Made by a program: the position numbers and the translations under genes
Shown: in pieces, positions 15,003 through 23,761 of the stretch
Layout of the letters: each line of letters opens with the position of its first letter
How positions within the stretch are numbered: the first letter of the stretch is position 1
From: RGIG9608 sp045602425
GTDB lineage: Bacteria; Bacteroidota; Bacteroidia; Bacteroidales; Paludibacteraceae
Assembly: GCA_045602425.1 (NCBI GenBank)
Contig: JAZSBO010000024.1
Location: forward strand, 62,001 to 126,000
Length of the DNA stretch: 64,000 bases
Direction of reading: 5' to 3'
Notes under the pieces: generated by a model
What the model saw: only the letters and a program-made list of their open reading frames with translations
The model's database searches: none
Told to the model about the DNA's origin: nothing

Positions 15003-17183
15003 TTAATTTTTAATTCGTAATTTTATATATTCTGTCAAATGCCAAAAAGCAAGTTCGTTCAGTCCAAAGTTCATCAAAAAGGTTGCAACATTATTAAAAG
15101 TTTCCCAAAACATAGTACCATCAAGAGAAAACGCTTTTTGAAAAAACATCGTTGCCCTATCCATATCGTTTTGCAAAAAAGAGATAAATGCCCACCGAAC
15201 AAAATCAAGCACAAAAAGTTGTTCAGTAGGTATTTTCGCAAAATATTTTTCCGACTGCTCCACTTTCCCGCACAAAAACGAACACCACGCCACTGCACTA
15301 AGCACAGAATATTTATCAGGATTCAAATAATCTACCTTAAAATACACAGCTAATGCTTCGCTATATTTTCCTTGTTCATACAAGCAATTTGCTATATTCA
15401 TCAGCACTTTGTAATCATCGGAGAAAAACTCCGACAAACGCTTATAATAATCCAAAGCTTGAATCATTTTGCCCATTTTTTTATAGCAATAAGCCATTTG
15501 CCGCAATAGCCATTTCTGTTCAGGAGCCGAGAGTTCTATTTTAGTGTAAATATCCAATGCTTTTTCAAACTCCCCTACTCGCTGAAAAGCATAAGCCATT
15601 TTTCGCGACGAAGCCATATCGGACATATTCTCAACATTTTCACGTGCATAAAGAGCCAACGCTTCAGAATACATTTTTTTCGAGAAATAAAAATCAGCCA
15701 CCGAAAGCAAACCCTTTTTGGAGAACATATTCCACAAAGTATCATTACCTATCAAACCACTTAAACGAACAAACGGATTGTATGAGAGTTTTTGCGGAAA
15801 CAATTTATAAAAGCGATACAAACTCTGCACGTAACTATTTGTTCGCAACGAGAATATCAAATGCGAATCGGTCAACGAACGATCGCTTAGATCCACTTTC
15901 GTTTGTTCTATTTCAGTTTTCAAATTTTGCTTCATAAAATCCATTTGCGAAGTTGGCAATTGCATCAAACTAAAACAAAACGAATACTTGTCCGAATCGC
16001 ACATCATATTGTTCGACATCAAAAGCGAAATAAAATCATTATCGCCTTCGAAAAGCGTTTTTACAGCCTCATTTTTTGAGTTGAAAGGCATCAGCCAATT
16101 GAACACTTCGGAAAAAAACGGGAATGTCTTCAATGACGAAAACGTACTCATATAAATATCACTTCCATCGCGTTGCATCTCGCCAAGTTGTTGGATTTTC
16201 TCACTCAAACCTGTTTCGTCAAACAACTCTTGCATCTCGTCCATTGCCGTTTCTTCGTCAAAATCGTTGGCTTTTGCTTCGTTCCACTTATCGTTCAACT
16301 TCGGCGAAATTTTCATCATATCGGGCAACAAATCTTCTTTTATTTTCCGATTCACAACTTCGGTTTCCTGACTCCGAATAAGATGACAAACTACCACTTC
16401 AAGTTCGGCTACAAACGAAGAAGAAGCCGACAATGATTCTATTTTTTGCGACAACGAATCATAAAAAGTCAAACGATCAGCATATTTTAAAACAGAAAAC
16501 ACAACCGCCACCAAGGCACGCAATCGAACAAACTCTACTGAACTTTCACACAACAGACACAACAGATAGACTTTTTCGGGTTGGAAAAAGTTTAACACAC
16601 TCAACATCAATGCTGAAACTACAACTGCTCGGCTATCCTCACTAAAACTATCGTCATCAAAAAATGCTGTCAGTTTGCATATTTCATCATCAGAGAAACG
16701 ATTTGTTAACAAAACCGAATAACACAAATCTTGCACAAGCGAAGCAATATCTTCATTTTTCGACTCCGCACTTTTTGTCTTAAACACATCGGCAAGCAAA
16801 CCTTCGAGCGAAGCTTTATCTTGCAACGCATACAAACGCCACAAACACACCAAAAGCGAAATATTTGTTTTACGTTCGCGTTTTTGTCGATATTCGAACA
16901 ACGAACTTTCGGACAAATAATACGCCTCACTCAAATCGTCATACAAAGCATACGATTTTTGAAGCAGCTGCAACAATATTTTTTCTCGTTGAGCATCGGC
17001 AGTACCTTTCAAGGCAAAAGAGAGCATTTGCTCATAAACGAGTTTCATCTCGTCGATTACGCTCACAGCCTCTCCGTTTTTCGTAGCCTCTACCAAAAGT
17101 TGAAGCGAAGCAAAAGCTTCCGACAAACGTTTCTCTGCCAACAACGAACCTACTGTTGCAATTATTTTTTTTATGTTCTGCAT
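15003..17183 (-). CDS. Large TPR-repeat protein
   Basis: 726 aa, no signal peptide or membrane segment, almost wholly helical. The N-terminal two thirds are divergent helical repeats; between about residues 490 and 690 there are clear tetratricopeptide units (MYSEALALYARE, EFEKALDIYTKI, KMIQALDYYKRL, KYSEALAVYFKV). A typical scaffold for protein-protein interaction in the cytoplasm. It sits 23 bases after yidD and 4 bases before folB in one operon, occupying the place where yidC often follows yidD in other bacteria. Related genes of this size occur in Bacteroidales genomes, without known function. Confidence 0.8.
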   Translation of the reverse strand: MQNIKKIIATVGSLLAEKRLSEAFASLQLLVEATKNGEAVSVIDEMKLVYEQMLSFALKGTADAQREKILLQLLQKSYALYDDLSEAYYLSESSLFEYRQKRERKTNISLLVCLWRLYALQDKASLEGLLADVFKTKSAESKNEDIASLVQDLCYSVLLTNRFSDDEICKLTAFFDDDSFSEDSRAVVVSALMLSVLNFFQPEKVYLLCLLCESSVEFVRLRALVAVVFSVLKYADRLTFYDSLSQKIESLSASSSFVAELEVVVCHLIRSQETEVVNRKIKEDLLPDMMKISPKLNDKWNEAKANDFDEETAMDEMQELFDETGLSEKIQQLGEMQRDGSDIYMSTFSSLKTFPFFSEVFNWLMPFNSKNEAVKTLFEGDNDFISLLMSNNMMCDSDKYSFCFSLMQLPTSQMDFMKQNLKTEIEQTKVDLSDRSLTDSHLIFSLRTNSYVQSLYRFYKLFPQKLSYNPFVRLSGLIGNDTLWNMFSKKGLLSVADFYFSKKMYSEALALYARENVENMSDMASSRKMAYAFQRVGEFEKALDIYTKIELSAPEQKWLLRQMAYCYKKMGKMIQALDYYKRLSEFFSDDYKVLMNIANCLYEQGKYSEALAVYFKVDYLNPDKYSVLSAVAWCSFLCGKVEQSEKYFAKIPTEQLFVLDFVRWAFISFLQNDMDRATMFFQKAFSLDGTMFWETFNNVATFLMNFGLNELAFWHLTEYIKLRIKN

Positions 17184-17206
17184 AGAATCTATTTTTTACT
17201 TCTTCC

Positions 17207-17428
17207 TTAAGGAACTGGGTCGTAGCCACTTCCACCCCACGGATGACACCGCAAAATACGTTTCAACCCCAACCAACCGCCATACACAACGCCATGTTTT
17301 TTTACCGCCTCAACCATATATTGCGAACACGTAGGCTGATAGCGACACACAGAAGGGAACATCGGTGAAATACACCTTTGATAAAAATAAACAGGCAAAA
17401 GAAAACAATGTCGAAAAAATTTTTTCAT
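17207..17428 (-). CDS. yidD: Membrane protein insertion efficiency factor YidD
   Basis: 73 aa with the family signature throughout: YQRCISPMFPSVCRYQPTCS, then YMVEAVKKHG and RILRCHPWGGSGYDPVP. Small membrane-associated protein linked to the YidC/Sec insertion pathway. Its ATG overlaps the rnpA stop codon (ATGA), so the two are translationally coupled, in the conserved order rnpA-yidD. Confidence 0.95.
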   Translation of the reverse strand: MKKFFRHCFLLPVYFYQRCISPMFPSVCRYQPTCSQYMVEAVKKHGVVYGGWLGLKRILRCHPWGGSGYDPVP

Positions 17429-17781
17429 TCTTTTCCTTTTAATAACATCAATGCCTCACACATTTTTTTCTGCATAAACTCAAAACTCGGTACAGCATCG
17501 CTTATCGACACAAAAGCTACCTCGAAACCACCGTCGCAACCCGACAACAATTCTTTATTCAAACGATACGACTCTCGCATCAAGCGTTTTATACGATTGC
17601 GATCTACTGCACGTTTGAATCGTTTTTTCGGAACAGAAAACAAAGTTCTCTGCTCACCCGAAGCATTGCGTCTGTACACCACACGAAGCGGATAGCAAGT
17701 AAACGCTTTCCCCTCGGCAAAAAGCCGTTGAACTACGATTTTCCCCCTTAAACGTTCTTGTTTGTGAAGTGTATGTCCCAT
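17425..17781 (-). CDS. rnpA: Ribonuclease P protein component
   Basis: Protein subunit of the tRNA 5'-processing ribozyme. 118 aa with LRGKIVVQRLFAEGKAF at the N-terminus and the RNA-binding RNR signature KRAVDRNRIKRLMRESYR. First gene of the rnpA-yidD-TPR-folB unit; a -7 element TATCTTTG on the minus strand lies at 17843-17850. rpmH, which precedes rnpA in many phyla, is not adjacent, as is usual in Bacteroidetes. Confidence 0.95.
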   Translation of the reverse strand: MGHTLHKQERLRGKIVVQRLFAEGKAFTCYPLRVVYRRNASGEQRTLFSVPKKRFKRAVDRNRIKRLMRESYRLNKELLSGCDGGFEVAFVSISDAVPSFEFMQKKMCEALMLLKGKE

Positions 17782-17842
17782 TTTTTTCGATATAAATCTA
17801 CAACGCTCACCACGTGCCTTTTGTTCTTGCTCACAACAAATG

Positions 17843-17850
17843 CAAAGATA
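17843..17850 (-). promoter_or_regulatory. -7 element (TATCTTTG) for rnpA operon
   Basis: Exact TAnnTTTG match on the minus strand, 61 bases upstream of the rnpA start codon. Confidence 0.55.
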
Positions 17851-17893
17851 AAAACAATGCTCGAAAATTTAGACATCACACAAGTTGTTTCTG

Positions 17894-17926
17894 TTTGTTT
17901 TTAGAGAGAAGAAAATTCTATCTTTG
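17894..17926 (+). promoter_or_regulatory. Strong consensus promoter without an obvious gene
   Basis: TTTG at 17894-17897 and TATCTTTG at 17919-17926 with 21 bases between: an ideal Bacteroidetes promoter. No ORF follows; a hairpin begins at the predicted transcription start. Confidence 0.7.
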
Positions 17927-17931
17927 CACTT

Positions 17932-17979
17932 GGTTTTGGTAGGCAAAAAACCGACCCAAAGCCACGACATATTTTTTTT
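17932..17979 (+). ncRNA. Possible very short RNA
   Basis: Directly downstream of the ideal promoter, 17931-17943 (tggttttggtagg) pairs imperfectly with 17951-17964 (ccgacccaaagcca) around a caaaaaa loop; a run of eight T follows at 17972-17979, seven bases after the stem. This could be a roughly 48-nt RNA or the remnant of a larger gene. Weak call: the gap between stem and T tract is longer than usual. Confidence 0.3.
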
Positions 17980-17980
17980 G

Positions 17981-18000
17981 ATTATAGCGTTTGCTATAAT
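17981..18000. repeat. Perfect inverted repeat
   Basis: attatagc (17981-17988) and gctataat (17993-18000) around gttt. It lies next to the T tract of the small RNA candidate. The stretch 17980-18399 has no credible gene; it holds this repeat, two terminators and one further palindrome. Confidence 0.5.
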
Positions 18001-18108
18001 ATATTTATATTTATCTCTTTGTATTTCTGATCATTACAAACAACACTCTTGTGTTGAGTAACAAATAAGTAACAATTTTTGACATTAAATTCGAGTAACA
18101 ACAATAAG

Positions 18109-18135
18109 AAAAGCCACCTATAAAGATGGCTTTTT
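18109..18135 (+). terminator. Terminator-like hairpin at island edge
   Basis: aaaagcca (18109-18116) with tggctttt (18127-18134) and a short T run. No plus-strand gene leads into it except possibly the transcript from the 17.9 kb promoter. Confidence 0.55.
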
Positions 18136-18161
18136 GTTACTTGTTTCTTTATGTGATTGTC

Positions 18162-18194
18162 AAAAAAAGAGAACCGCCCCATTTGAGGCGGTTC
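18162..18194 (-). terminator. Terminator of the restriction-modification operon
   Basis: Perfect 8-bp GC-rich stem gaaccgcc (18171-18178) with ggcggttc (18187-18194). On the minus strand it is followed by a run of seven T (bases 18168-18162). It lies about 205 bases after the methylase stop. Confidence 0.75.
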
Positions 18195-18282
18195 TTTCGC
18201 AAGAAAACAACGATTAAGTGAGTGCAGAAACAAAACTTGTTTTGGTTATGCTGAACGTGAGTTGTTTATGCAAACAGAAATC

Positions 18283-18299
18283 TTCCTAATGATTAGGAA
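18283..18299. repeat. 17-bp palindrome downstream of the methylase
   Basis: ttcctaat-g-attaggaa, an uninterrupted 8+1+8 palindrome in the non-coding stretch between the methylase stop and the operon terminator. Could be a protein-binding site or part of the 3' UTR fold. Confidence 0.5.
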
Positions 18300-18399
18300 A
18301 TGGTAATAGTGCCTAAAAAAAAGCCGCATATCCATTTTAGATACTCATCTTTCCAGATGGTCTTGTATTCTATGTTTTGAGATTCGGACATAATGTATT

Positions 18400-19314
18400 T
18401 TATACAAACTGTAACTCCATTTGTAACTGCTTTTGGGGAGTATCTACACGTGGTTGCAAATCAAAATTAAATACAAGTGCTTCAACCATAGAATGACGAT
18501 TTTCTATATGTCCGCCATTGTGGTAAAAATGTTCTTGTGTTTCGATATTAAAGCGTCCCCAAAACTTATCAATCATCTCGTTTGAACGAAATTCATTGTG
18601 GTGCCATGTTGATAATATGAAATGTGCAGGGGTTTGCGACAACGCATTAAAAAGTTTTTCTTCATCTTGTTCTGTCCAACCATTGTAATAATCAACGTAG
18701 CGTCCGAAGTATGGTGGGTCACAATAAATTAAATCTCCTCTATGAGCTGATTCAATTGTTAACAAGAAGTCTTGATTGCGAAATTCCCAATCATAACGTT
18801 TTAGAATTCTTTTAGTTTCTTGTATTTGGTTGCAAATTTTAGTCACATACGCTGGTGCGAATCTATCTGGTTTTTTGCAGAAAGGAATGTTCCATTCCCC
18901 TTTGCGGTTAAAACGCATCATTCCATTGAATCCTGCACGCGATAGAAAGATAAAATCAAACGAACTATGCGCTGAATTAAACCTATTTTTCACTTCCCTA
19001 AAGTGTACGTAACCATTTTCATCTGCCTTAGAAAGCAGATCTCCTTCTTGATTTAAATAGCTGCGCATATTATGTGGTGTAATATCACCAGATTGTATGC
19101 CCTTGTAAAAGTTTATGATATGTGGATTTGTATCACTTACAACACGTTTTCCTCCCACAATAGTATTCAATCCAACAACGCCTGTTCCGAAGAAGGGTTC
19201 AATCCAATTGGTATTGGGTATGTCAAGGCCAGATTGAAGAACTATGTCGTTAATCCAAGGGACAAGTTTGGTCTTTATACCTTGAGATTTGATTGCTGGA
19301 ACTATTACAGACAT
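18400..19314 (-). CDS. EcoRV-type adenine-specific DNA methyltransferase
   Basis: 304-aa D12/Dam-class N6-adenine methyltransferase. Motif X (SQGIKTKL, residues 10-17), motif I (PFFGTG, 40-45, AdoMet binding) and motif IV (DPPY, 199-202, catalytic) are in the alpha-class order X-I-target domain-IV. SRAGFNGMMRFNRKGEWNIP is the DpnM/Dam-like RSGFNG region. The protein resembles M.EcoRV from its first residues, and the neighbouring nuclease is EcoRV-like, so the predicted target is adenine in GATATC. It begins six bases after the nuclease stop, last in the operon, so nuclease and methylase are translated from one mRNA with the methylase distal, an order that needs control during establishment in a new host. 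Confidence 0.92.
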   Translation of the reverse strand: MSVIVPAIKSQGIKTKLVPWINDIVLQSGLDIPNTNWIEPFFGTGVVGLNTIVGGKRVVSDTNPHIINFYKGIQSGDITPHNMRSYLNQEGDLLSKADENGYVHFREVKNRFNSAHSSFDFIFLSRAGFNGMMRFNRKGEWNIPFCKKPDRFAPAYVTKICNQIQETKRILKRYDWEFRNQDFLLTIESAHRGDLIYCDPPYFGRYVDYYNGWTEQDEEKLFNALSQTPAHFILSTWHHNEFRSNEMIDKFWGRFNIETQEHFYHNGGHIENRHSMVEALVFNFDLQPRVDTPQKQLQMELQFV

Positions 19315-19320
19315 AATGAC

Positions 19321-20121
19321 TTATTTTAGTTTGTTCAACTTATCAGATTGTGATTTCAGATACTCTTTGTAAGTAGCAAGATTGTGGTAATGGGGTTCAC
19401 CGATGCCAGCGGTACGGGCATCCACCTTGTTGAAATATCCTTTCCAATAATCATCAAATACATCTTCTCCTAAAGTTGCGAAAGGGCCTTCGCCTTTAAT
19501 CAGTTTCTGAATATTCGTTATGCCGCCAATATTGCGAGTGTTTCCACTACCTGGAATATCATTTGCGATTTTCCATTTTGGTTGAACAAAGAAGATAAAG
19601 TTTTCAATAACCGAATGGATTGCAGATAATTCATCGACAGAATATACATTTCGTTCATTTGCATCAACTACACTCTGCTTATATAGCATACCTAATACGG
19701 TATGAGAACTGTAGGAGTTATAGGTGTGATCCATGTTTTTAACGGAATCTCTTTCTCTGAAATATCCCCAATACGAACCGAGCGTCAGACCATTTACAGA
19801 ATCTCCTTCATAATAACTTGATTTGAAATCAACTGCGAACAAATGACCTTGTTTGTCCTTGAATGTCAAATCGGGATAGAAATTCTGTTTTGAGGGCAAT
19901 TCTAACTCTAATCCATTTTTCTGTGCAAACGCATCCAATTTTGGAATGAGAAGTATCTCGATGATTTTCGAGACGACTTTCGTGTCATTGGTTATGGTAT
20001 AAACATTTTTGTCAATATCAATGAAACCCTTGACAATCCAATCCTGGCTGTCGGTTTCAAGGAAACTCTTGTATGTGCTGACTTCTTTACGGAGAAGTTG
20101 TAAGAATTTTGCTGGTGTCAT
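19321..20121 (-). CDS. EcoRV-family type II restriction endonuclease
   Basis: 266 aa (EcoRV itself is about 245). The PD-(D/E)xK core is FYPDLTF with Asp84 and DFK with Asp98 and Lys100. GLTLGSYWGYFRERD (about 111-125) and the segment KWKIANDIPGSGNTRNIGG (about 182-200) match EcoRV; GSGNT at 191-195 corresponds to the EcoRV recognition loop that reads GATATC. I infer blunt cleavage of unmethylated GATATC. The C-terminus is Lys-rich. It lies 13 bases after the KAP NTPase stop and 6 bases before the methylase, all in one direction. No damage to the active site is seen, so it should be functional. Confidence 0.88.
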   Translation of the reverse strand: MTPAKFLQLLRKEVSTYKSFLETDSQDWIVKGFIDIDKNVYTITNDTKVVSKIIEILLIPKLDAFAQKNGLELELPSKQNFYPDLTFKDKQGHLFAVDFKSSYYEGDSVNGLTLGSYWGYFRERDSVKNMDHTYNSYSSHTVLGMLYKQSVVDANERNVYSVDELSAIHSVIENFIFFVQPKWKIANDIPGSGNTRNIGGITNIQKLIKGEGPFATLGEDVFDDYWKGYFNKVDARTAGIGEPHYHNLATYKEYLKSQSDKLNKLK

Positions 20122-20134
20122 ATAAAACGTCTAA

Positions 20135-23100
20135 TTATTGTTTGTCTTTATTTTCTTTTATAATTCCAATTAACTTTCCAAATTCTAATATTTCTTCATC
20201 AGCATTTCCACTTTTGATTATTTTGTCAATTTTTTGTTTTGTAGGTGTGGCTTCGTCTCCCACCTCATCAAACAAATCTTTATAGAAACCAGCATTATCA
20301 GAAAGTAATTTTAAACAGGCATTATCGTTAGTGATTGGATCAATAATATGGTGAACAACTTCGGAAGCTCGGCTTTTTAACTTGCCTTGCTGTCTAAGCC
20401 AATTTTCCAAATATTGAAATTTTTGTGTCGTAATTGTACTCTGTGAATTGCAGAACACATTGCGAATTTCTTCGATTGTCGCACCCGTTTTTCTTTTATC
20501 TAATCTTTCAATGATTTTTGCTCTAACACTGTTTTCTTTAGGTATAGTTCCATTGGAAGCTACTTCTTTTAAATATCGAATACCGATGTTGAAAATGTTT
20601 TCGGGCAGTGGTTTGCAAAAATCTGTGTCTATCAAGTTTCCAACAACTTTATACCAATAATTATTTGTGTTTGGCTGGTTGGGCTGATTTATTTGGTTAT
20701 ACAAAGTGTTTTCATCAACTAAGGACAGTGCTTTAATAGCAGTTTCATTGATGTGTTTTGTTAAATCATTAATAGTTTCTTTTGTGAATTGGTATAAATC
20801 TTTGGGAATAATATTATGTATGTTTTCTTGCGTAATAATATCCTTTTGGTCTTTCCATTTGTCCAACTGAATAAGCAATGCAACTTCGGTAATATTGATT
20901 TTGTTTTTAACATTAAAAAATTGAGGCAATACTTTGTCCAATGACAATACACAACCCAATTTGTTTTCAGTCATATATTTCAGAACTTTATTCAAATTCT
21001 GGCTCGTACTATTTACGAGCAAATCTCCATAGTTGCCGTAGTAATCTATTTGTTTTGCTATGTACTCAATTTGCTTGTCTGTAAAGTCTTTTCCAATGTT
21101 TACATTTTGCACTAACTGAATGGCTGCGATTTCCAAGTACTCATCAGGGCCCACTTTGGATGAAAAATTGGTCCAAATTTGATTTCGTTGACTTGGGGTT
21201 AACTGTACTTTAAGCGGCTTGTCATCGGAAATTGATTTATACGCATCAAATATTTTCTTGAAATTGGCAATTGTTAATTCACTGGTTGGAATAATCGCTT
21301 CTATTTTTTGTTTTAACCCATCAAAGTTGTATCGTGAGTCATCCTTAATAAATTCTAAAATCGACAAAGCCTCTATATTTTTGTCACCATTGAAGAAATA
21401 GTCGTTTAACTTGCTATTATCGGTTGACAATTTAAATAGTTTGTAATCGTCTTTAGCCGCTTGTACATAATCCACAAAAGTCTTTGGGTCTTTTTCTATT
21501 TCGGCAAGATACTGAGTTATGTCAAATCCGATATTGTTATTAGAAATAAAATCTTGTATGCTTATAAGTGCTATATAATAGTCCCCGCCATTAAATTCCC
21601 CTTTTTCTTCTTTCTCGAAAAATTGTAATCTATTACATAATTTTGATATGAGTTTTTCTTTATCGTTTACATGTGACAATAAATTTTGATAACTCTTATC
21701 AAATTCCTGCTTGGACAGTTTTTGTTTTTCTTTTCGATTGGTAAGTTCATCCCAAATATTTACGATTTTTGTCTTGTCGGTTCCAGTGAACGATTTAGTA
21801 TCTAAATTTGACAAGCTCTCAATTATGCTGTCTGTTTTTGCTTCGTCTGCATCTTGAATGTTTTTTTGCAAAATATCAACAAATTTAGACGATTGAGAAT
21901 ACTTGTTAATATCGTTGGGGCTATTTTCAAAACAAGAGTCAATATATTTAATCATTGGAATTTGTTCGGCAAGTTTCTTTGGAACACCATAAACCAATGC
22001 TGCGATATTTGTTTGTAGTGTATCGTTGTTCGGAATAATATATTTGAGGTTATCACCTAAATAATAACCCGATAGTATTTCTTCCTCTATGGTGATGTTT
22101 TGAGTTTCAATATGTGTTTCCCCATGTTGATCTCCGAAGACATGTTCCTCTATTGGATTATTGACAATTTCATGTTCTTTCAACTTGAAAATTGCGCAAT
22201 ATAATAAGTCAATTTCTTCTTTCCAGATTTGCTTCAATGCAACTAATGAATTAATGAATTCTATCATCTCCCGTATCGTAGCATTGGGCTTTTCAAGGCA
22301 CAAGATTCGATAAATTGTCTCTTTGCTTTTTTCTTCAGTTTCCCCGAATGCCTGTGAATACAAATTGTCGAACAATTTTTGATAATCTGTAATAACAGGT
22401 GGTGTAACTCTATATATTACTGGGAATGTTTTGCTTATAAAGTGTTTCGTCAACTGTTCCTTTTTTTCATTCTCTCCAAAGGCACAAGAAAGATGCTTTT
22501 CATCGAAAGGAATTATCACCCAAATGTTTTTAAAACCGTTTTCAGCAAAAAAAGTATGGATTGATGACCATAGCTCTTTCACTTTGTCAGCAGGAAGTCT
22601 ATCCATATTGTCATATACGATAATAAGTTTGGGCTTTTTATATTCGGAAATATTATCCGACAAGTCTTTCATCCATCTGATAAATTTGGCTACAGTTGGC
22701 TCTTCTTCATTTATCGTTTCTATGTTCTTGGTACTGGTTGTGGCGTCTTTGCTGATTTTCAATAGGTATCCCCAATGTCTTGCCTCTTTATTGAAAATAC
22801 AAGCAAACAACCATACAATAACTCCAAGCAAAATAGGACAAAAAGCAATTAACACCAACAGAGGAATGTTTTCTATAACTTTCTGAGATTCTAATCTTTC
22901 GGCAATAAAGGCTGATATGGGGGTCAATGATAAAGAAAGCGCAGCCCATAATGCACCACCATTGAAAACAGGGATGCTCTTATTATTGGTAACTCGTTTG
23001 TGTGCCAACAATTCCTCCATTTTTTCTTTCCACGTTATTTTCTTTTCTGTTTCCCACGATTTTACTTTTTCGCTTTCTGACAAAAAACCTTCTTCCATTA

Positions 23101-23446
23101 ATTTTGATGTCAGAGTTTCCAAAAAAGACCTGCGTTGTAAATCTTCTTGATGTCCCCATGCATCATACTCAAAAATGTGATACCCATCTTTAATTTGCTT
23201 TAAAACTGCATGCTCTTCTTGCAATTTTTCATTGGGCTTATCCAAAATCTTAATCACATTACTTTTTCCAGTTCCCCATTCTCCTTTAAGCCCAATAATA
23301 CGAGATAATTGGTTTTCATCTTTGCTATCAGTAGATATGATGTGCTCTGCGATAGCAACAGCCAAACGCTCTTGCGATTTACCTTCGGTGTAATCTTCTC
23401 CACAAGGCAAGTTTGATATAAATTGCGGATAAATATTGTTTGTCAT
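20135..23446 (-). CDS. KAP-family P-loop NTPase, membrane-anchored
   Basis: About 1,103 aa from the ATG at 23446 (MTNNIYPQF); a start at 23473 would add nine residues, and the numbering here is for that longer form. Walker A is GEWGTGKS (64-71). As in the KAP family, two transmembrane helices (about 172-192 and 203-227) are inserted between Walker A and Walker B (LIIVYDNMDRLP, 283-294). After the NTPase domain comes a very long C-terminal half (from about 450) of helical, repeat-poor sequence with no recognised domain. KAP NTPases are known from phage-exclusion and other defence contexts (PifA group). It lies between the HTH regulator and the EcoRV-like nuclease in the same operon, which suggests a joint defence function, for example a membrane-bound second layer. 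Its AT-rich sequence fits horizontal acquisition. Confidence 0.85.
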   Translation of the reverse strand: MTNNIYPQFISNLPCGEDYTEGKSQERLAVAIAEHIISTDSKDENQLSRIIGLKGEWGTGKSNVIKILDKPNEKLQEEHAVLKQIKDGYHIFEYDAWGHQEDLQRRSFLETLTSKLMEEGFLSESEKVKSWETEKKITWKEKMEELLAHKRVTNNKSIPVFNGGALWAALSLSLTPISAFIAERLESQKVIENIPLLVLIAFCPILLGVIVWLFACIFNKEARHWGYLLKISKDATTSTKNIETINEEEPTVAKFIRWMKDLSDNISEYKKPKLIIVYDNMDRLPADKVKELWSSIHTFFAENGFKNIWVIIPFDEKHLSCAFGENEKKEQLTKHFISKTFPVIYRVTPPVITDYQKLFDNLYSQAFGETEEKSKETIYRILCLEKPNATIREMIEFINSLVALKQIWKEEIDLLYCAIFKLKEHEIVNNPIEEHVFGDQHGETHIETQNITIEEEILSGYYLGDNLKYIIPNNDTLQTNIAALVYGVPKKLAEQIPMIKYIDSCFENSPNDINKYSQSSKFVDILQKNIQDADEAKTDSIIESLSNLDTKSFTGTDKTKIVNIWDELTNRKEKQKLSKQEFDKSYQNLLSHVNDKEKLISKLCNRLQFFEKEEKGEFNGGDYYIALISIQDFISNNNIGFDITQYLAEIEKDPKTFVDYVQAAKDDYKLFKLSTDNSKLNDYFFNGDKNIEALSILEFIKDDSRYNFDGLKQKIEAIIPTSELTIANFKKIFDAYKSISDDKPLKVQLTPSQRNQIWTNFSSKVGPDEYLEIAAIQLVQNVNIGKDFTDKQIEYIAKQIDYYGNYGDLLVNSTSQNLNKVLKYMTENKLGCVLSLDKVLPQFFNVKNKINITEVALLIQLDKWKDQKDIITQENIHNIIPKDLYQFTKETINDLTKHINETAIKALSLVDENTLYNQINQPNQPNTNNYWYKVVGNLIDTDFCKPLPENIFNIGIRYLKEVASNGTIPKENSVRAKIIERLDKRKTGATIEEIRNVFCNSQSTITTQKFQYLENWLRQQGKLKSRASEVVHHIIDPITNDNACLKLLSDNAGFYKDLFDEVGDEATPTKQKIDKIIKSGNADEEILEFGKLIGIIKENKDKQ

Positions 23447-23539
23447 GCTACACAATGTTTTTGAATATTTCAACTATAAAAAACTCTCATAATCGTCTTC
23501 TGTTCCCTTTTTGATTTCATCAAATGTAGGCATCTTATT

Positions 23540-23761
23540 TTAATCGTTATTAGAGTTTAACAATGTTTTTACATCAACATTCAATATTTTGGCAATATCG
23601 AACAACTGTTCAACTGTTGGCTGGTTGATGTTTCGCACCCAACGAGAAATAGTATTTTCAGTTTTTCCCAATTGAAGAGCAAGCCATTTGCCACTTTTGT
23701 TTTGCTCGGCAAGCACCACCTTCAAGCGATTCTTGTTTGAATGTTCGTCTATTTGTTGCAT
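23540..23761 (-). CDS. XRE-type HTH regulator of the defence operon
   Basis: 73 aa from the ATG at 23761 (MQQIDEHSNKNRLK); the frame is open to 23797 but the upstream part is unconserved. Residues about 10-66 are a Cro/C1 helix-turn-helix (GKWLALQLGKTENTISRWVR, then PTVEQLFDIAKILNVDVKTLL). In size and position it resembles controller (C) proteins of restriction-modification systems, which delay nuclease expression until methylation is established. It is first in the operon, upstream of KAP, nuclease and methylase. Confidence 0.85.
   Translation of the reverse strand: MQQIDEHSNKNRLKVVLAEQNKSGKWLALQLGKTENTISRWVRNINQPTVEQLFDIAKILNVDVKTLLNSNND

Noticed and set aside
16731..17210. 159-codon plus-strand ORF opposite the TPR gene
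   Set aside because: Antisense shadow, rich in Phe, Arg and Gln, with no homologous motif.
17994..18233. 79-codon minus-strand ORF across the island edge
   Set aside because: It runs through two terminator hairpins, has repetitive Leu-rich and Lys-rich translation and no promoter or recognisable domain.
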